NCBI RefSeq assembly: GCF_000517105.1
Contig: NZ_KI912149.1
Coordinates: 1,017,946 to 1,081,945, forward strand
From: Fischerella sp. PCC 9605
GTDB lineage: Bacteria; Cyanobacteriota; Cyanobacteriia; Cyanobacteriales; Nostocaceae
Direction: 5' to 3'
Length of the DNA stretch: 64,000 nt
The position numbers were made by a program, and so were the translations under genes. Under the pieces are notes generated by a model. The model was not told the DNA's origin. It worked only from the letters and a program-made list of their open reading frames with translations, and did no database searches. The first letter of the stretch is position 1. Each line of letters begins with the position of its first letter. This document shows positions 1 through 8,402 of the stretch, piece by piece.

Positions 1-1
1 A

Positions 2-223
2 GGTTGTCTGAAAACAGCTATTGAGCAAGGATGGAAACCCAATGGGAAAATTCAAATTAAATCGGAGTTAGACTTATTCACCGAATGGTATCCAAAAGCC
101 AAGCTGCATAGGTTGATTCAAGCTAGTCAAACTACCAAAGACGGCATCATGATCTACACTAACGATGAAAAGTGGATACCTTTTTCGGAGATGTTAGCTC
201 AGTATCCACTTGAAACGTTGTAG
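2..223 (+). CDS. 3' end of an unrecognised protein (cut by window edge)
   Basis: An open frame runs from the window edge to a TAG at 221-223 and gives the last 73 residues of a protein whose start lies outside. The fragment is basic and hydrophilic, with no membrane segment or cysteine motif. It contains the stretch LDLFTEWYPKAKLHRLIQAS and ends in YPLETL. I do not recognise the family. Coding is supported only by the open frame and ordinary amino-acid composition. It is followed by a non-coding stretch with hairpins and an IS200/IS605-type end, so the gene may belong to, or have been disrupted near, mobile DNA. That is inference. Confidence 0.45.
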   Translation, partial: GCLKTAIEQGWKPNGKIQIKSELDLFTEWYPKAKLHRLIQASQTTKDGIMIYTNDEKWIPFSEMLAQYPLETL

Positions 224-347
224 AAAATGACAACAGCGTATAATCACTTGCTTATCTACGTTGTAGACGTTAAAAACGACATAATAGTGGATGAAAGCCG
301 CCGTTGCGTTGGCTTTAGCCTTCTGTGAGCAATGTGATAAAGTTAAG

Positions 348-373
348 AACGTGGAGGGGTAATCAACCACGTT
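348..373 (+). other. Hairpin with 7-bp stem
   Basis: AACGTGG (348-354) pairs with CCACGTT (367-373) around a 12-base loop, followed by AAAAACCC. A second stem of 7 bp lies at 431-437/458-464 (CTACTGC/GCAGTAG). Neither is followed by a T-run on the + strand. They sit between the cut-off gene and the IS200/IS605-type end and could be part of the same structured element. Confidence 0.35.
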
Positions 374-523
374 AAAAACCCTACACTGCTTAACGGCAAT
401 CTGAACCTTGACAATTGAATCTTGTTGCTTCTACTGCATTGTTCTAGTTCTTTCCTAGCAGTAGGTAAAAGATTCATAGGAACTAGACGAATCAGAATTT
501 TGAAACAATCGTTTCAAGTTAAA

Positions 524-674
524 CAGGAATTGCAATCATGCAACTACGGTCGGGCAGACCGGAAGTTAACGCTTGGGAAGAGTCCCACCTCTGGGTTAGG
601 TAACGCAAGGAATCTAGTTTAAGTGGTCTCGTTGAACCAAGAATCCCTGTGGCTTCAGCCCAGGGAGTGTCAAC
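524..674 (+). mobile_element. Orphan right end of an IS200/IS605-type element (omega-RNA-like scaffold)
   Basis: The stretch ends with a strong hairpin at 644-666 (TCCCTG, inner GGCT-TC-AGCC, CAGGGA) followed by GAGTGTCAAC. The tract AATCCC...GGCTTCAGCC...GGGAGTGTCAA is the form I know from the right ends of cyanobacterial IS200/IS605 elements downstream of tnpB, where the end also encodes the guide-RNA scaffold. No tnpA or tnpB frame is present on either strand, so this is a remnant or a non-autonomous copy. It lies about 45 bp beyond the stop codon of the PBP2 gene, which points the other way. The left boundary is approximate. Confidence 0.6.
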
Positions 675-720
675 TTTGTGCAAAAAAGACCCGAAGCATG
701 GCACACCCAGGTGATGGTCG

Positions 721-2553
721 TCATCCTCCTGGACTTTGAGTTTGAATACCAAACTCGGGTTTTGCGAACTTACCTGGATATTTCTTCTGAAAATACGCTT
801 CCAGCACTTGTAAAACCATCGGCCCGCAAACAGTACCACCGTGATCTCCAGAGTTTTCACCAAATGCTACAACCACAATTTCTGGTTTGTTGCTAGGGGC
901 ATAAGCACCAAACCAAGTATGATTGGGACGACCAACACCAGCTTCTGCTGTACCGCTTTTTCCAGATGTTGGGGGAATTGATGGCACATTCAAACGCTTT
1001 CCTGTACCCTCGGTAATTACCTTCCGCAGTCCATCGCGCAGCACTGCGATCGTTGAAGGTTTCATATTTAAAGATGAGCGCCAGTTTTTTGCTTCTTCGT
1101 GGTCTTTGAGCACATGTGGTTTAATGCGGAAGCCTCCATTTGCAGGGACAGAGAACATAATCGCGGCCTGCAATGGTGTGACTTGCAACGCACCTTGACC
1201 AATGGACATATTGATGGTGTCGCCTACTGTCCAGGGCATTTTCCAAACTTTTTGTTTCCATGTCTGATCTGGAACCAAACCTTTGGATTCTTCTGAGGCG
1301 AACTCAAAACCAGTTTTTTGACCAAACCCATATTTGCGAGTCCATCTGATGAGAGTGGGGCCACCAACTTTTCTACCAACTTGATAGAAAAAGGTATCGC
1401 TACTCATCGCCATTGCTCCCGGAAATCCCAACGGCCCAAACCCAGCGTGATTCCACTCTCCAAAAGTCACACCGCCAACAGTGAGGGAACCGTAGGTTTG
1501 TAATATGGAGTCAGGAGAAAATTTCCCCGATTCCAGTCCAGCGGTTGTAGTGATAATCTTGAAAGTACTGGCAGGTGGAAAGGCACTGAGAGCGCGATTG
1601 ACTAAGGGATGGTCTTTACTTTGGACACTTTCCCAATCTTTTTGACTCAATTTTTGCTTAGAGAAAATATTCGGGTCAAAGCCAGGGTAAGACACCATTG
1701 CTAAAATACCACCGTTATTTGGGTCAAGTGCCACAACTGCCCCTCTGCGATTACCCAAAGCTTTATCGGCTGCTAATTGCACATCCAAATCTACAGTCAA
1801 GTGTAAATCATTACCAGCTTTAGCCTGTTTCTCTCCCAAAACCTTTTGCGGGCGTCCGGCACTATCCACCTCCACCTGCTGACCACCCCATTCACCCCGC
1901 AACACTTTCTCATAAGCCTTTTCTACACCCATCTGACCAATGACATCTCCTAGTCGATAACCGTCCTTTTCCTTTTCTTTCAACTGTTGGGAGGTCAGCT
2001 CACGAGTATATCCTAATACATGGGATGCTTCCTTTCCATGTGGATAATATCGTACAGCTTCCGTATGAATTTCTACTTCCTGGAGTTCGCTTTCATACTC
2101 CTTTAATGCAGTAATTTCTGCATCATTGAGGTCACGAGCAATCCGCACCAGAGAAGTGGAACTAGGCCCAGCCTCTTCTAGTTTTTGCTCAATATCCTCT
2201 AGGGGAATTTTGAGAATTTGCGACAGACGCGGACTTACCACAGACCAAGATGGTTTTGTGTGAGCCATTGGCCATAAGTATACAGAATGAGGATAGCGAG
2301 TGGTGGCTAATAATTTGCCATGACTGTCAAAAATATTACCTCGCTCTGGCTGTTTGGGAATTATGCGAATCCGGTTCGATTCTGCTCGTTGCCGAAACTT
2401 TGCTCCTTCCACAATTTGCAGATATGCCAAACGAGCCTCTATACCAGCTGACATCACTAGTGTGAATAAAATTAAAAATATGGACTGATAACCTCGTCCG
2501 ACCGTTCGTGTATCTTTTGTAGCACCCATTCGAGATGATTGTAATAAAGACAT
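721..2553 (-). CDS. mrdA: Penicillin-binding protein 2 (peptidoglycan D,D-transpeptidase)
   Basis: Class B PBP of 610 residues that cross-links peptidoglycan during cell elongation; it is anchored in the inner membrane with its catalytic domain in the periplasm. An N-terminal membrane segment (about 23-42, SIFLILFTLVMSAG) is followed by the PBP dimerisation domain. The transpeptidase domain has the nucleophile motif STFK (329-332), SSD (384-386) and KSGT (532-535), all in the expected order and spacing. The open frame extends upstream to 2595, but the ATG at 2553 (MSLLQSSRMGATK) gives the usual short cytoplasmic tail, so I chose it. It stands alone: an IS200/IS605-type end lies downstream and 400 bp of short repeats lies upstream. 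Confidence 0.93.
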   Translation of the reverse strand: MSLLQSSRMGATKDTRTVGRGYQSIFLILFTLVMSAGIEARLAYLQIVEGAKFRQRAESNRIRIIPKQPERGNIFDSHGKLLATTRYPHSVYLWPMAHTKPSWSVVSPRLSQILKIPLEDIEQKLEEAGPSSTSLVRIARDLNDAEITALKEYESELQEVEIHTEAVRYYPHGKEASHVLGYTRELTSQQLKEKEKDGYRLGDVIGQMGVEKAYEKVLRGEWGGQQVEVDSAGRPQKVLGEKQAKAGNDLHLTVDLDVQLAADKALGNRRGAVVALDPNNGGILAMVSYPGFDPNIFSKQKLSQKDWESVQSKDHPLVNRALSAFPPASTFKIITTTAGLESGKFSPDSILQTYGSLTVGGVTFGEWNHAGFGPLGFPGAMAMSSDTFFYQVGRKVGGPTLIRWTRKYGFGQKTGFEFASEESKGLVPDQTWKQKVWKMPWTVGDTINMSIGQGALQVTPLQAAIMFSVPANGGFRIKPHVLKDHEEAKNWRSSLNMKPSTIAVLRDGLRKVITEGTGKRLNVPSIPPTSGKSGTAEAGVGRPNHTWFGAYAPSNKPEIVVVAFGENSGDHGGTVCGPMVLQVLEAYFQKKYPGKFAKPEFGIQTQSPGG

Positions 2554-2735
2554 AAGACAAATATAGATTCCGAGATTATGTTTACCTGTATACAATTACT
2601 CACAGTAACTAACCGTGAGTTAGTATCAAATAATCTAAAAAGTATATTCCTTATGAATCTTTTTTGCCCTATACAATGAACCTAGATGTAATATTTAGTT
2701 CATCCAGTTAACTATTTTGTTTCACAAAAGCAGAT

Positions 2736-2930
2736 GAGGGAACTGGGGACTGGGGGCTGGGGATTAGGGCAAGGGGCATAAAAATTATGAATTATGAATT
2801 ATGAATTATGAATTATGAAATTTTTAGCATTCAGTATTCATCATTCATCATTTTCACCTATTCCCAATCCCCAATCCCCGATACCCAATCCCCAATCCCC
2901 AATCCCCGATACCCAATACCTAGTACAATT
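2736..2930. repeat. Block of short tandem heptamer repeats (STRR)
   Basis: Three 7-bp families sit side by side: GGGGACT/GGGGATT-type (about 2738-2776), five exact AATTATG copies (2783-2817) and CCCCAAT/CCCCGAT-type (about 2862-2925). These match the short tandemly repeated repetitive sequences described for heterocystous cyanobacteria. The block fills the spacer between the divergent PBP2 and potA genes, ending about 20 bp before the potA ATG. Confidence 0.9.
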
Positions 2931-2951
2931 ACTGTTTTCTAAGTAAGGACT

Positions 2952-4079
2952 ATGGCCCATAGTGTGACGCAAAATCAGGGGGAGACGATGACCTTTGAGT
3001 CCTTTGATGTTGAACTGCGTAACGTCTTCAAGTTTTTTCACCAAGAGCCAGCAGTACATGGAATAGATTTGGATGTTAGGCGGGGTGAGTTTTTTAGTAT
3101 CCTTGGTCCATCTGGCTGCGGCAAGACAACTACGCTACGTTTGATCGCAGGGTTTGAAAGAGCTGATGCTGGAAAGGTTTTGATCCAGGGTCAGTCTATG
3201 ATTAACGTTCCCCCTTATCGCCGACCAGTCAATACTGTATTTCAAAGCTATGCTCTGTTTAACCACCTGAATGTGTGGGATAACATTGCTTTTGGACTCC
3301 GGTTAAAAAAATTACGTAAAGCTGAAATAGAAAACAGAGTCAAAGAAGCTTTACAACTAGTGAAAATGGAAGGTTTACGATCGCGCTTTCCCAGTCAACT
3401 CTCGGGCGGTCAACAGCAACGAGTAGCATTAGCGCGGGCATTAGTCAACCGTCCGGTTGTCTTGCTGTTGGATGAACCTTTGGGAGCGTTAGATTTAAAA
3501 CTCCGTAAGGAAATGCAGGTAGAACTCTCCAACTTACACAAAGAACTAGGCATGACCTTTGTGATGGTGACACACGACCAAGAAGAAGCCCTATCTTTGA
3601 GCGATCGCATTGCCGTCATGAATCATGGCAAAATTGAGCAAATTGGCACGCCCAGTGAAATCTACGAAAACCCCCAGACAGCCTTTGTAGCAGAATTTAT
3701 CGGCGATACAAATTTATTCGAGGGTGAGATTGCAGAAGTAGACGCTTCCAGCGTGCAAATCGTAACAAACACAGGACTAAAAATAACCGTCTCTCGCTTT
3801 GTTGATACACCCGCTGAATTATTACAAGCAGTAGTAGTAAGCGTACGCCCAGAAAAAATTCAACTTTCGCTTTATAAACCTAGTGTGCAAACTAACTGCT
3901 TTGAAGGGCGATTAGTCAACATCATGTATTTAGGAACGCATATTAATTATGTCGTCGAATTGAAAAAAGGCGTACGTATTACAGTTATGCAACCTAACAT
4001 TTTCGGCAGTTTACCAGATCCCAACACACCCATCTACGCTTGGTGGACTGAAAATGATTGTTTAGCTATTAGTCAATAG
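2952..4079 (+). CDS. potA: Spermidine/putrescine ABC transporter ATP-binding protein
   Basis: ATPase subunit of a polyamine-type importer, 375 residues, acting at the cytoplasmic face. It has Walker A GPSGCGKT (52-59), the ABC signature LSGGQQQR (150-157), Walker B LLLDEP (171-176) and a C-terminal TOBE-type domain (about 290-370) typical of the PotA/CysA/MalK group. The ATG at 2952 follows AAGGA by 5 nt. A second in-frame ATG at 2988 follows GGGGGAG and cannot be excluded. It heads a same-strand cluster with potD (4602) and potB (5795), interrupted by a four-helix-bundle gene. Substrate assignment rests on the neighbouring binding protein. Confidence 0.92.
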   Translation: MAHSVTQNQGETMTFESFDVELRNVFKFFHQEPAVHGIDLDVRRGEFFSILGPSGCGKTTTLRLIAGFERADAGKVLIQGQSMINVPPYRRPVNTVFQSYALFNHLNVWDNIAFGLRLKKLRKAEIENRVKEALQLVKMEGLRSRFPSQLSGGQQQRVALARALVNRPVVLLLDEPLGALDLKLRKEMQVELSNLHKELGMTFVMVTHDQEEALSLSDRIAVMNHGKIEQIGTPSEIYENPQTAFVAEFIGDTNLFEGEIAEVDASSVQIVTNTGLKITVSRFVDTPAELLQAVVVSVRPEKIQLSLYKPSVQTNCFEGRLVNIMYLGTHINYVVELKKGVRITVMQPNIFGSLPDPNTPIYAWWTENDCLAISQ

Positions 4080-4080
4080 T

Positions 4081-4115
4081 TATTTGTCATTTGTCATTGG
4101 TCATTGGTCCTTGGA
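4081..4115. repeat. Short repeats (TCATTTG/TCATTGG type)
   Basis: Tandem TTTGTCATTTGTCATTGGTC-like units follow the potA stop codon. They are the reverse complement of the repeat at 4556-4606, so the gene at 4182-4556 is bracketed by inverted repeat tracts. Confidence 0.75.
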
Positions 4116-4181
4116 TAATAACAAATATAATAATATCAATGAAAATTGAGGAGTAACAATTAAAACAATCAAGATTGATAA

Positions 4182-4556
4182 ATGGCAACAAAGCGTTTTC
4201 AAGATTTACAGGTTTATCAATTATCAGAAAGTTTATCTGATGAAATATGGGAAATGGTTAATACTTGGAAACCCTTAGCCAAAGATACTATAGGTAAACA
4301 GATTATTCGTGCAGCCGATAGCATTGGTGCGAATATAGCAGAAGGTGTAGGGAGAGGAAGTTATCAAGATAACCGACGATTTATCAGAATGGCGATAAGT
4401 TCTTTAAATGAGACTCAATACTGGCTAAGAAGAGCCTATAACCGCAACCTTTTAACAACTGAACAAGTAGATACTCTCAAACCAATTATAAACCAACTAG
4501 CCCCAAAACTAAACTCATACCTTAAATCAATTGTTTACGTATCAGAACACGAATAA
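4182..4556 (+). CDS. Four-helix bundle protein (S23/bIVP, 23S intervening-sequence family)
   Basis: A 124-residue helical protein. The pattern FQDLQVYQLSESL, then IIRAADSIGANIAEGVGRGS, then FIRMAISSLNETQYWL is characteristic of the four-helix bundle family first met as ORFs in 23S rRNA intervening sequences. The family is related to Avd, the accessory protein of diversity-generating retroelements. No reverse transcriptase or variable-repeat pair is visible here, so it is an orphan. It lies inside the polyamine transporter cluster, between potA and potD, and is bracketed by inverted short-repeat tracts, which suggests a cassette-like arrival. Its function is unknown. Confidence 0.85.
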   Translation: MATKRFQDLQVYQLSESLSDEIWEMVNTWKPLAKDTIGKQIIRAADSIGANIAEGVGRGSYQDNRRFIRMAISSLNETQYWLRRAYNRNLLTTEQVDTLKPIINQLAPKLNSYLKSIVYVSEHE

Positions 4557-4606
4557 CAAATGACCAATGACCCATGACTAATGACCAATAACTAATGACC
4601 AATGAC
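4556..4606. repeat. Short repeats (TGACCAA/TGACTAA) running into the potD start
   Basis: Tandem TGACCAA, TGACCCA, TGACTAA units run directly into the potD start codon; the ATGAC of the last unit supplies the ATG at 4602 and the following residue. Confidence 0.85.
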
Positions 4607-5687
4607 AAACAGACGCAAATTCTTACAATGGTTCACAGCACTTTCTAGCTTATCTTTAGCTAGTTGTGGTTGGAGACTTGCTGACGTGCGTGCCACTTCC
4701 ATCACTAAAGGTTCGCGAGAGCAACTAGATATCTACACTTGGACACAATACATAGACCAAGAATTATTGAAAACCTTTACTGCTCAAACTGGCATCAAAG
4801 TACTCACGGATGTTTATGATTCTAATGAAGTCATGCTGAATAAGTTACAAGCTGGCAGTGGTGGAACTTATAGCGTGATTTACCCATCCGATTATATGGT
4901 GCAAAAGATGGTGGAAAATGGATTATTAACAGAACTAAATCATCAGCAAATCATTGGTTTAGATAATTTATTTTCCCGTTTTCAAAATCCAATTTATGAC
5001 CCCAATAATCGCTACAGTATTCCATTTTGCTGGGGGACAACAGGTTTAATTTATAATTCCGAAATTATCAAAACACCGCCGGAAGATTGGGACTATCTTT
5101 GGCAGAACCAAGAACAACTCAATAAGCGGATTACTTTGTTAGATGATGTCCGGGAAGTGATGGGCGCGGTATTGCGGATGCTGGGTTATTCCTACAATTC
5201 CAAAAATGAAAATGAAATCAAACAAGCTTATGAAAAATTGCAGGTTCTTAAACCCGCTATAGCTGCCTTTGATACTGATGCTTGGCGCAATCAAATTGTG
5301 GCAGGAGATTTAGTATTGTCAATGTGTTATTCATCCGATGCCGTCAAAATTACTCAAGAAAACCCTAAATTCAAGTATGTGGTTCCTAAAAGTGGTTCCT
5401 CACTCTGGACTGACACAATCATCATCCCAAAAACGGCTCCCAATCCAGATGGTGCTTATGCTTGGATTAATTTTATCCTTCAACCAGAAGTAGCAGTTCA
5501 AATGAGCGAACGCCTATGGATAGCTACGCCCAATCAGGCTGCTTTTGAGCTATTGCCCAAGAAAATACAGAATAATACTAATTTATTTCCTCCAGAGTCA
5601 ATATTAGTAAACTGTGAACGAATTACTCCTCTAGGAGAAATTGAAGAAGTTTACGATCGCTATTGGACAGAATTAACTAGTGCTTGA
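4602..5687 (+). CDS. potD: Polyamine ABC transporter substrate-binding lipoprotein
   Basis: Periplasmic solute-binding protein of the PotD/PotF type, 361 residues. The N-terminus has a twin arginine (MTNRRKFLQW, R4-R5), a hydrophobic stretch, and a lipobox LASC (19-22), so it is probably exported by Tat and lipid-anchored at C22. The mature part starts DIYTWTQYIDQELLKTF and contains WGTTGLIYN and YPSDYMVQKM, as in PotD-like proteins. The start codon lies inside a TGACCAA repeat tract, with no clear Shine-Dalgarno sequence. It follows the four-helix-bundle gene and precedes potB by 107 bp, most of which is repeats. Confidence 0.9.
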   Translation: MTNRRKFLQWFTALSSLSLASCGWRLADVRATSITKGSREQLDIYTWTQYIDQELLKTFTAQTGIKVLTDVYDSNEVMLNKLQAGSGGTYSVIYPSDYMVQKMVENGLLTELNHQQIIGLDNLFSRFQNPIYDPNNRYSIPFCWGTTGLIYNSEIIKTPPEDWDYLWQNQEQLNKRITLLDDVREVMGAVLRMLGYSYNSKNENEIKQAYEKLQVLKPAIAAFDTDAWRNQIVAGDLVLSMCYSSDAVKITQENPKFKYVVPKSGSSLWTDTIIIPKTAPNPDGAYAWINFILQPEVAVQMSERLWIATPNQAAFELLPKKIQNNTNLFPPESILVNCERITPLGEIEEVYDRYWTELTSA

Positions 5688-5694
5688 AGGTAGA

Positions 5695-5790
5695 AACAAG
5701 TCAAGAGTCAAGAGTCAAAAGTCAAGAGTTAGTGGTTATTCTCCTACTTTCTCCCTTCCCCTACTTCATAATTCATAATTCATAATTTCA
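5695..5790. repeat. Short repeats between potD and potB
   Basis: Heptamers of the AGAGTCA type (about 5702-5730) and ATAATTC type (about 5766-5788) fill the spacer just before the potB GTG. Confidence 0.8.
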
Positions 5791-5794
5791 AACT

Positions 5795-6712
5795 GTGTCT
5801 ACTCAAATTCCTCGTTCTTCAATCGATTCCACCAATGAAGTTGCCGCAATCCCAAAACGGCAACGTTCACAATTCGTCTGGTTGCAACCTTTCGCATTGT
5901 TGGCACCAGCAGGAATTTGGTTGTTACTGTTGCTAGTGCTGCCAACGCTAATCATTTTTCAGTTAAGTCTGGTACCAGGAATTCGGCCCGGGGATTTGGT
6001 AATTCCCAGTGGCTTCGATAACTACATCCGGATATTTGAACCCCTGTATCTGCGAGTTATTGGGCGATCGCTCTTTTTTGCTGTCAGTACTACAATCATT
6101 TGTTTAATCTTAGGCTTCCCCGTCGCCTATTGGATCGCTCAAATAACACCAAGGCGTTGGCGAAATTTGCTCCTCATCGGCTTTGTGTTACCGTTGTGGA
6201 CTTCTTCTTTACTTCGTTCCTATGCTTGGATTACAATTTTGCGCCCTACAGGTTTACTCAATACAGTCTTAACTAGTTTGAGTTTGCCTAGTTTAGATTT
6301 ATTTAACCGTAGTTCGGCTGTCTTAATTGGCATGAGTTACAGCTTACTGCCTTACATGGTCTTGATTTTATACGCAGCCCTGGAAAAATTAGACAAGCGT
6401 TTGCTAGAAGCAGCAGCTGATTTGGGTGCAAATCCCGGACAAGCTTTTTGGAAAGTCACCATACCCCAAACCCTTACCGGCATAGCAGCTGGTTCTTTCT
6501 TAGTATTCATCACTGCCTTAGGGGATTTTATCAATCCAAAATTACTAGGCGGTGCTTCCAGCATGACAGCAGCGCAGTTGGTTTATAACCAATTTCTCGG
6601 TGCTACCCAAAATTGGGGTTTTGGTTCAGCTTTAAGTATGATGTTGATTTTGATAGTCAGTATCGCGATCGCTCTTTTAATTAAGTTTGGGGATGCTACA
6701 CCCAAGCGGTAA
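5795..6712 (+). CDS. potB: Polyamine ABC transporter permease, PotB type
   Basis: Integral inner-membrane permease of 305 residues with about six hydrophobic segments, for example APAGIWLLLLLVLPTLIIF, and the EAA-loop signature EAAADLGANPGQAFWKVTIP, which docks on the ATPase. The size and the long N-terminal region match PotB rather than PotC. The start is GTG at 5795. PotB normally pairs with PotC, whose gene usually follows. Here the next + strand gene is a HAD hydrolase and the intervening gene is on the other strand, so no potC is present in this window. The partner must be encoded elsewhere, or the permease works differently. Confidence 0.9.
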   Translation: MSTQIPRSSIDSTNEVAAIPKRQRSQFVWLQPFALLAPAGIWLLLLLVLPTLIIFQLSLVPGIRPGDLVIPSGFDNYIRIFEPLYLRVIGRSLFFAVSTTIICLILGFPVAYWIAQITPRRWRNLLLIGFVLPLWTSSLLRSYAWITILRPTGLLNTVLTSLSLPSLDLFNRSSAVLIGMSYSLLPYMVLILYAALEKLDKRLLEAAADLGANPGQAFWKVTIPQTLTGIAAGSFLVFITALGDFINPKLLGGASSMTAAQLVYNQFLGATQNWGFGSALSMMLILIVSIAIALLIKFGDATPKR

Positions 6713-6875
6713 TAAGGAATTGGGAAAGGGGTAAAGGGTAAAGGTGAATAGGGAGAGTAGAAAATAATACCAATTTGAAAAATGATTGCGACAGATGGAA
6801 ATCCCAAACGCTTATTCAATAAATGTTTCACAATCCAAAATCTAAAATCCAAAATCCAAAATGGTATAACCACTA

Positions 6876-6938
6876 ACTAGTAACCACTAACAATCAACAA
6901 ATGACAAATGACAAATGACAAATGACTAATGACTAATT
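6876..6938. repeat. Short repeats (CACTAAC, AAATGAC, TAATGAC)
   Basis: Tandem heptamers in the convergent spacer between potB and the secreted-protein gene, ending at that gene's stop codon. Confidence 0.8.
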
Positions 6939-7373
6939 CTTTTTTTGTTGCGAAATAGAAAGGGTGTATGTATACTGTCCTTGGGATAGCTCCCCGATGT
7001 ACAGTGAGTAGTTTCCCTTCTGCCAAAAGCCAGACATTTCTGGTTTGCCTCCTGAGTAACTGTCTGGTAAAACGCAGAAGCGTCCTCCAGGCCCATCAAT
7101 CAATAGTGTCGGCTTTCCATTACCTTCCACCGCTAGCCGTAAGTAAGGCAGTGACTCTGTAACTTCAAGAGTTTGATTGGGTGTAAGGGCAATATTGCCG
7201 CAGTCACTTGTTTTTGAGCCACCAGACTCACCATTCAAGACTATCGGATCTGGTTTGAAATTGGGTTCTATTTTTACATTTTCTGCTCGAACAAAGTTAG
7301 CATTGGCGAGTACTAGAATTGTCGCCAAGGCTAAGACTGAAGGGACAATATTAAATAATGCAGGTAGTTTCAT
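6933..7373 (-). CDS. Small secreted protein of unknown function
   Basis: 146 residues with a clear Sec signal peptide (MKLPALFNIVPSVLALATIL...NANFVRA, cleavage likely after RA near residue 31). The mature part has two cysteines (in SDCGN and RFCVLP), consistent with a periplasmic disulfide. A C-terminal beta-rich region (GFWQKGNYSLYIGELSQGQY) recalls small cyanobacterial periplasmic proteins, but I cannot name the family. The open frame continues to a TTG at 7400; I chose the ATG at 7373, which follows GGAG by 11 nt. It stands alone, convergent with potB. Confidence 0.7.
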   Translation of the reverse strand: MKLPALFNIVPSVLALATILVLANANFVRAENVKIEPNFKPDPIVLNGESGGSKTSDCGNIALTPNQTLEVTESLPYLRLAVEGNGKPTLLIDGPGGRFCVLPDSYSGGKPEMSGFWQKGNYSLYIGELSQGQYTYTLSISQQKKN

Positions 7374-7534
7374 ATTTAATAATGCTCCTGATTTGTTCAA
7401 GAGCGATAGATATAATTAATATTCCGAGTTTATAGACGACTATAAATATACTTTTGTTCCGCCAAAATCTGGATAAAATTTGATTAATACTTAAACGCTA
7501 AGAGTTTGTCTGGAAAGTGACTAGTGAGAACCCC

Positions 7535-8317
7535 ATGACAGCAACTATTCCTAAAATTCTTGCCTTAGACTTTGATGGTGTAATTTGTGATGGTCTTATT
7601 GAATATTTTGAGACATCATGGCGTACTTATTGCCAAGTTTGGTTACTAGCTAACGAGACACCACCAGATGATTTAGCTTCCAAATTTTATCGGCTAAGAC
7701 CTGTGATTGAAACAGGCTGGGAAATGCCCGTTTTAATCAAAGCTTTGCTAGAGGGAATTGCAGAAGAAGAAATCCTTCAAAAATGGCACAGCATTAATCA
7801 AAAAATTTTGCTAGCAGACAATTTAAATGCAAAAGAAATAGGCGCAAAACTTGACAATTTGCGTGATGAATGGATAGCCACAGATTTAAACGGATGGTTG
7901 AGCCTACATCGATTTTATCCGGGTGTAATCGATAAAATTAAAGCAATTACTGCTAGTACAACTAAACTATACATTATTTCTACAAAAGAAGGACGTTTCG
8001 TACAACAACTGTTGCAACAAGAAGGAATAAATCTAGGGTCAGAAGAAATTTTTGGTAAAGAAGTTAAGCGTCCTAAATACGAAATTATACGCGAACTGAT
8101 TGAGTTACATAAAATATCACCAGAAACACTTTGGTTCGTAGAAGACAGATTAAAAACATTGCAATTAGTAGATCGGCAAACAGACCTTAAAGATGTAAAA
8201 CTTTTCCTTGCAAACTGGGGTTATAATACTCCATCAGAAAAAGTCACTGCCCAAAATGACCAACGCATTCAGTTATTATCACTTTCTCAGTTTGCACAAG
8301 ATTTTTCAGAGTGGTAG
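7535..8317 (+). CDS. HAD-superfamily hydrolase
   Basis: 260-residue hydrolase with the HAD motif I DFDGV (D12xD14, nucleophile and acid/base), motif II near YIISTK, a lysine in VKRPKYE, and motif IV FVEDR carrying the metal-binding acidic pair. A helical cap domain lies between motifs I and II, so this is a C1-cap member. The substrate cannot be told from sequence. The frame is also open from a GTG at 7517; the ATG at 7535 places the motif at the usual distance from the N-terminus. It is convergent with the GT4 gene. Confidence 0.85.
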   Translation: MTATIPKILALDFDGVICDGLIEYFETSWRTYCQVWLLANETPPDDLASKFYRLRPVIETGWEMPVLIKALLEGIAEEEILQKWHSINQKILLADNLNAKEIGAKLDNLRDEWIATDLNGWLSLHRFYPGVIDKIKAITASTTKLYIISTKEGRFVQQLLQQEGINLGSEEIFGKEVKRPKYEIIRELIELHKISPETLWFVEDRLKTLQLVDRQTDLKDVKLFLANWGYNTPSEKVTAQNDQRIQLLSLSQFAQDFSEW

Positions 8318-8402
8318 TAGATAGTAGTTAGTAGCTGGTTGTTAACCACTAACCACTAACCACTAACCACTAACAGTCATCACGAGAAGTACATTTATTC
8401 AC
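8318..8402. repeat. CACTAAC repeats and a shared element end
   Basis: Repeats of TAACCAC/TAACCACTAAC are followed by a 30-bp stretch (about 8373-8402, CAGTCATCACGAG...ACATTTATT) that recurs almost identically at 15054-15083. Its last bases form the stop codon of the GT4 glycosyltransferase on the minus strand. Confidence 0.7.

Noticed and set aside
422-622. 66-codon + strand ORF
   Set aside because: It lies within the hairpin-rich IS200/IS605-type end, has no ribosome-binding site and resembles no protein.
4182-4556. Avd-like accessory gene of a diversity-generating retroelement
   Set aside because: The fold family is related, but no reverse transcriptase, template repeat or variable repeat is present in the window.
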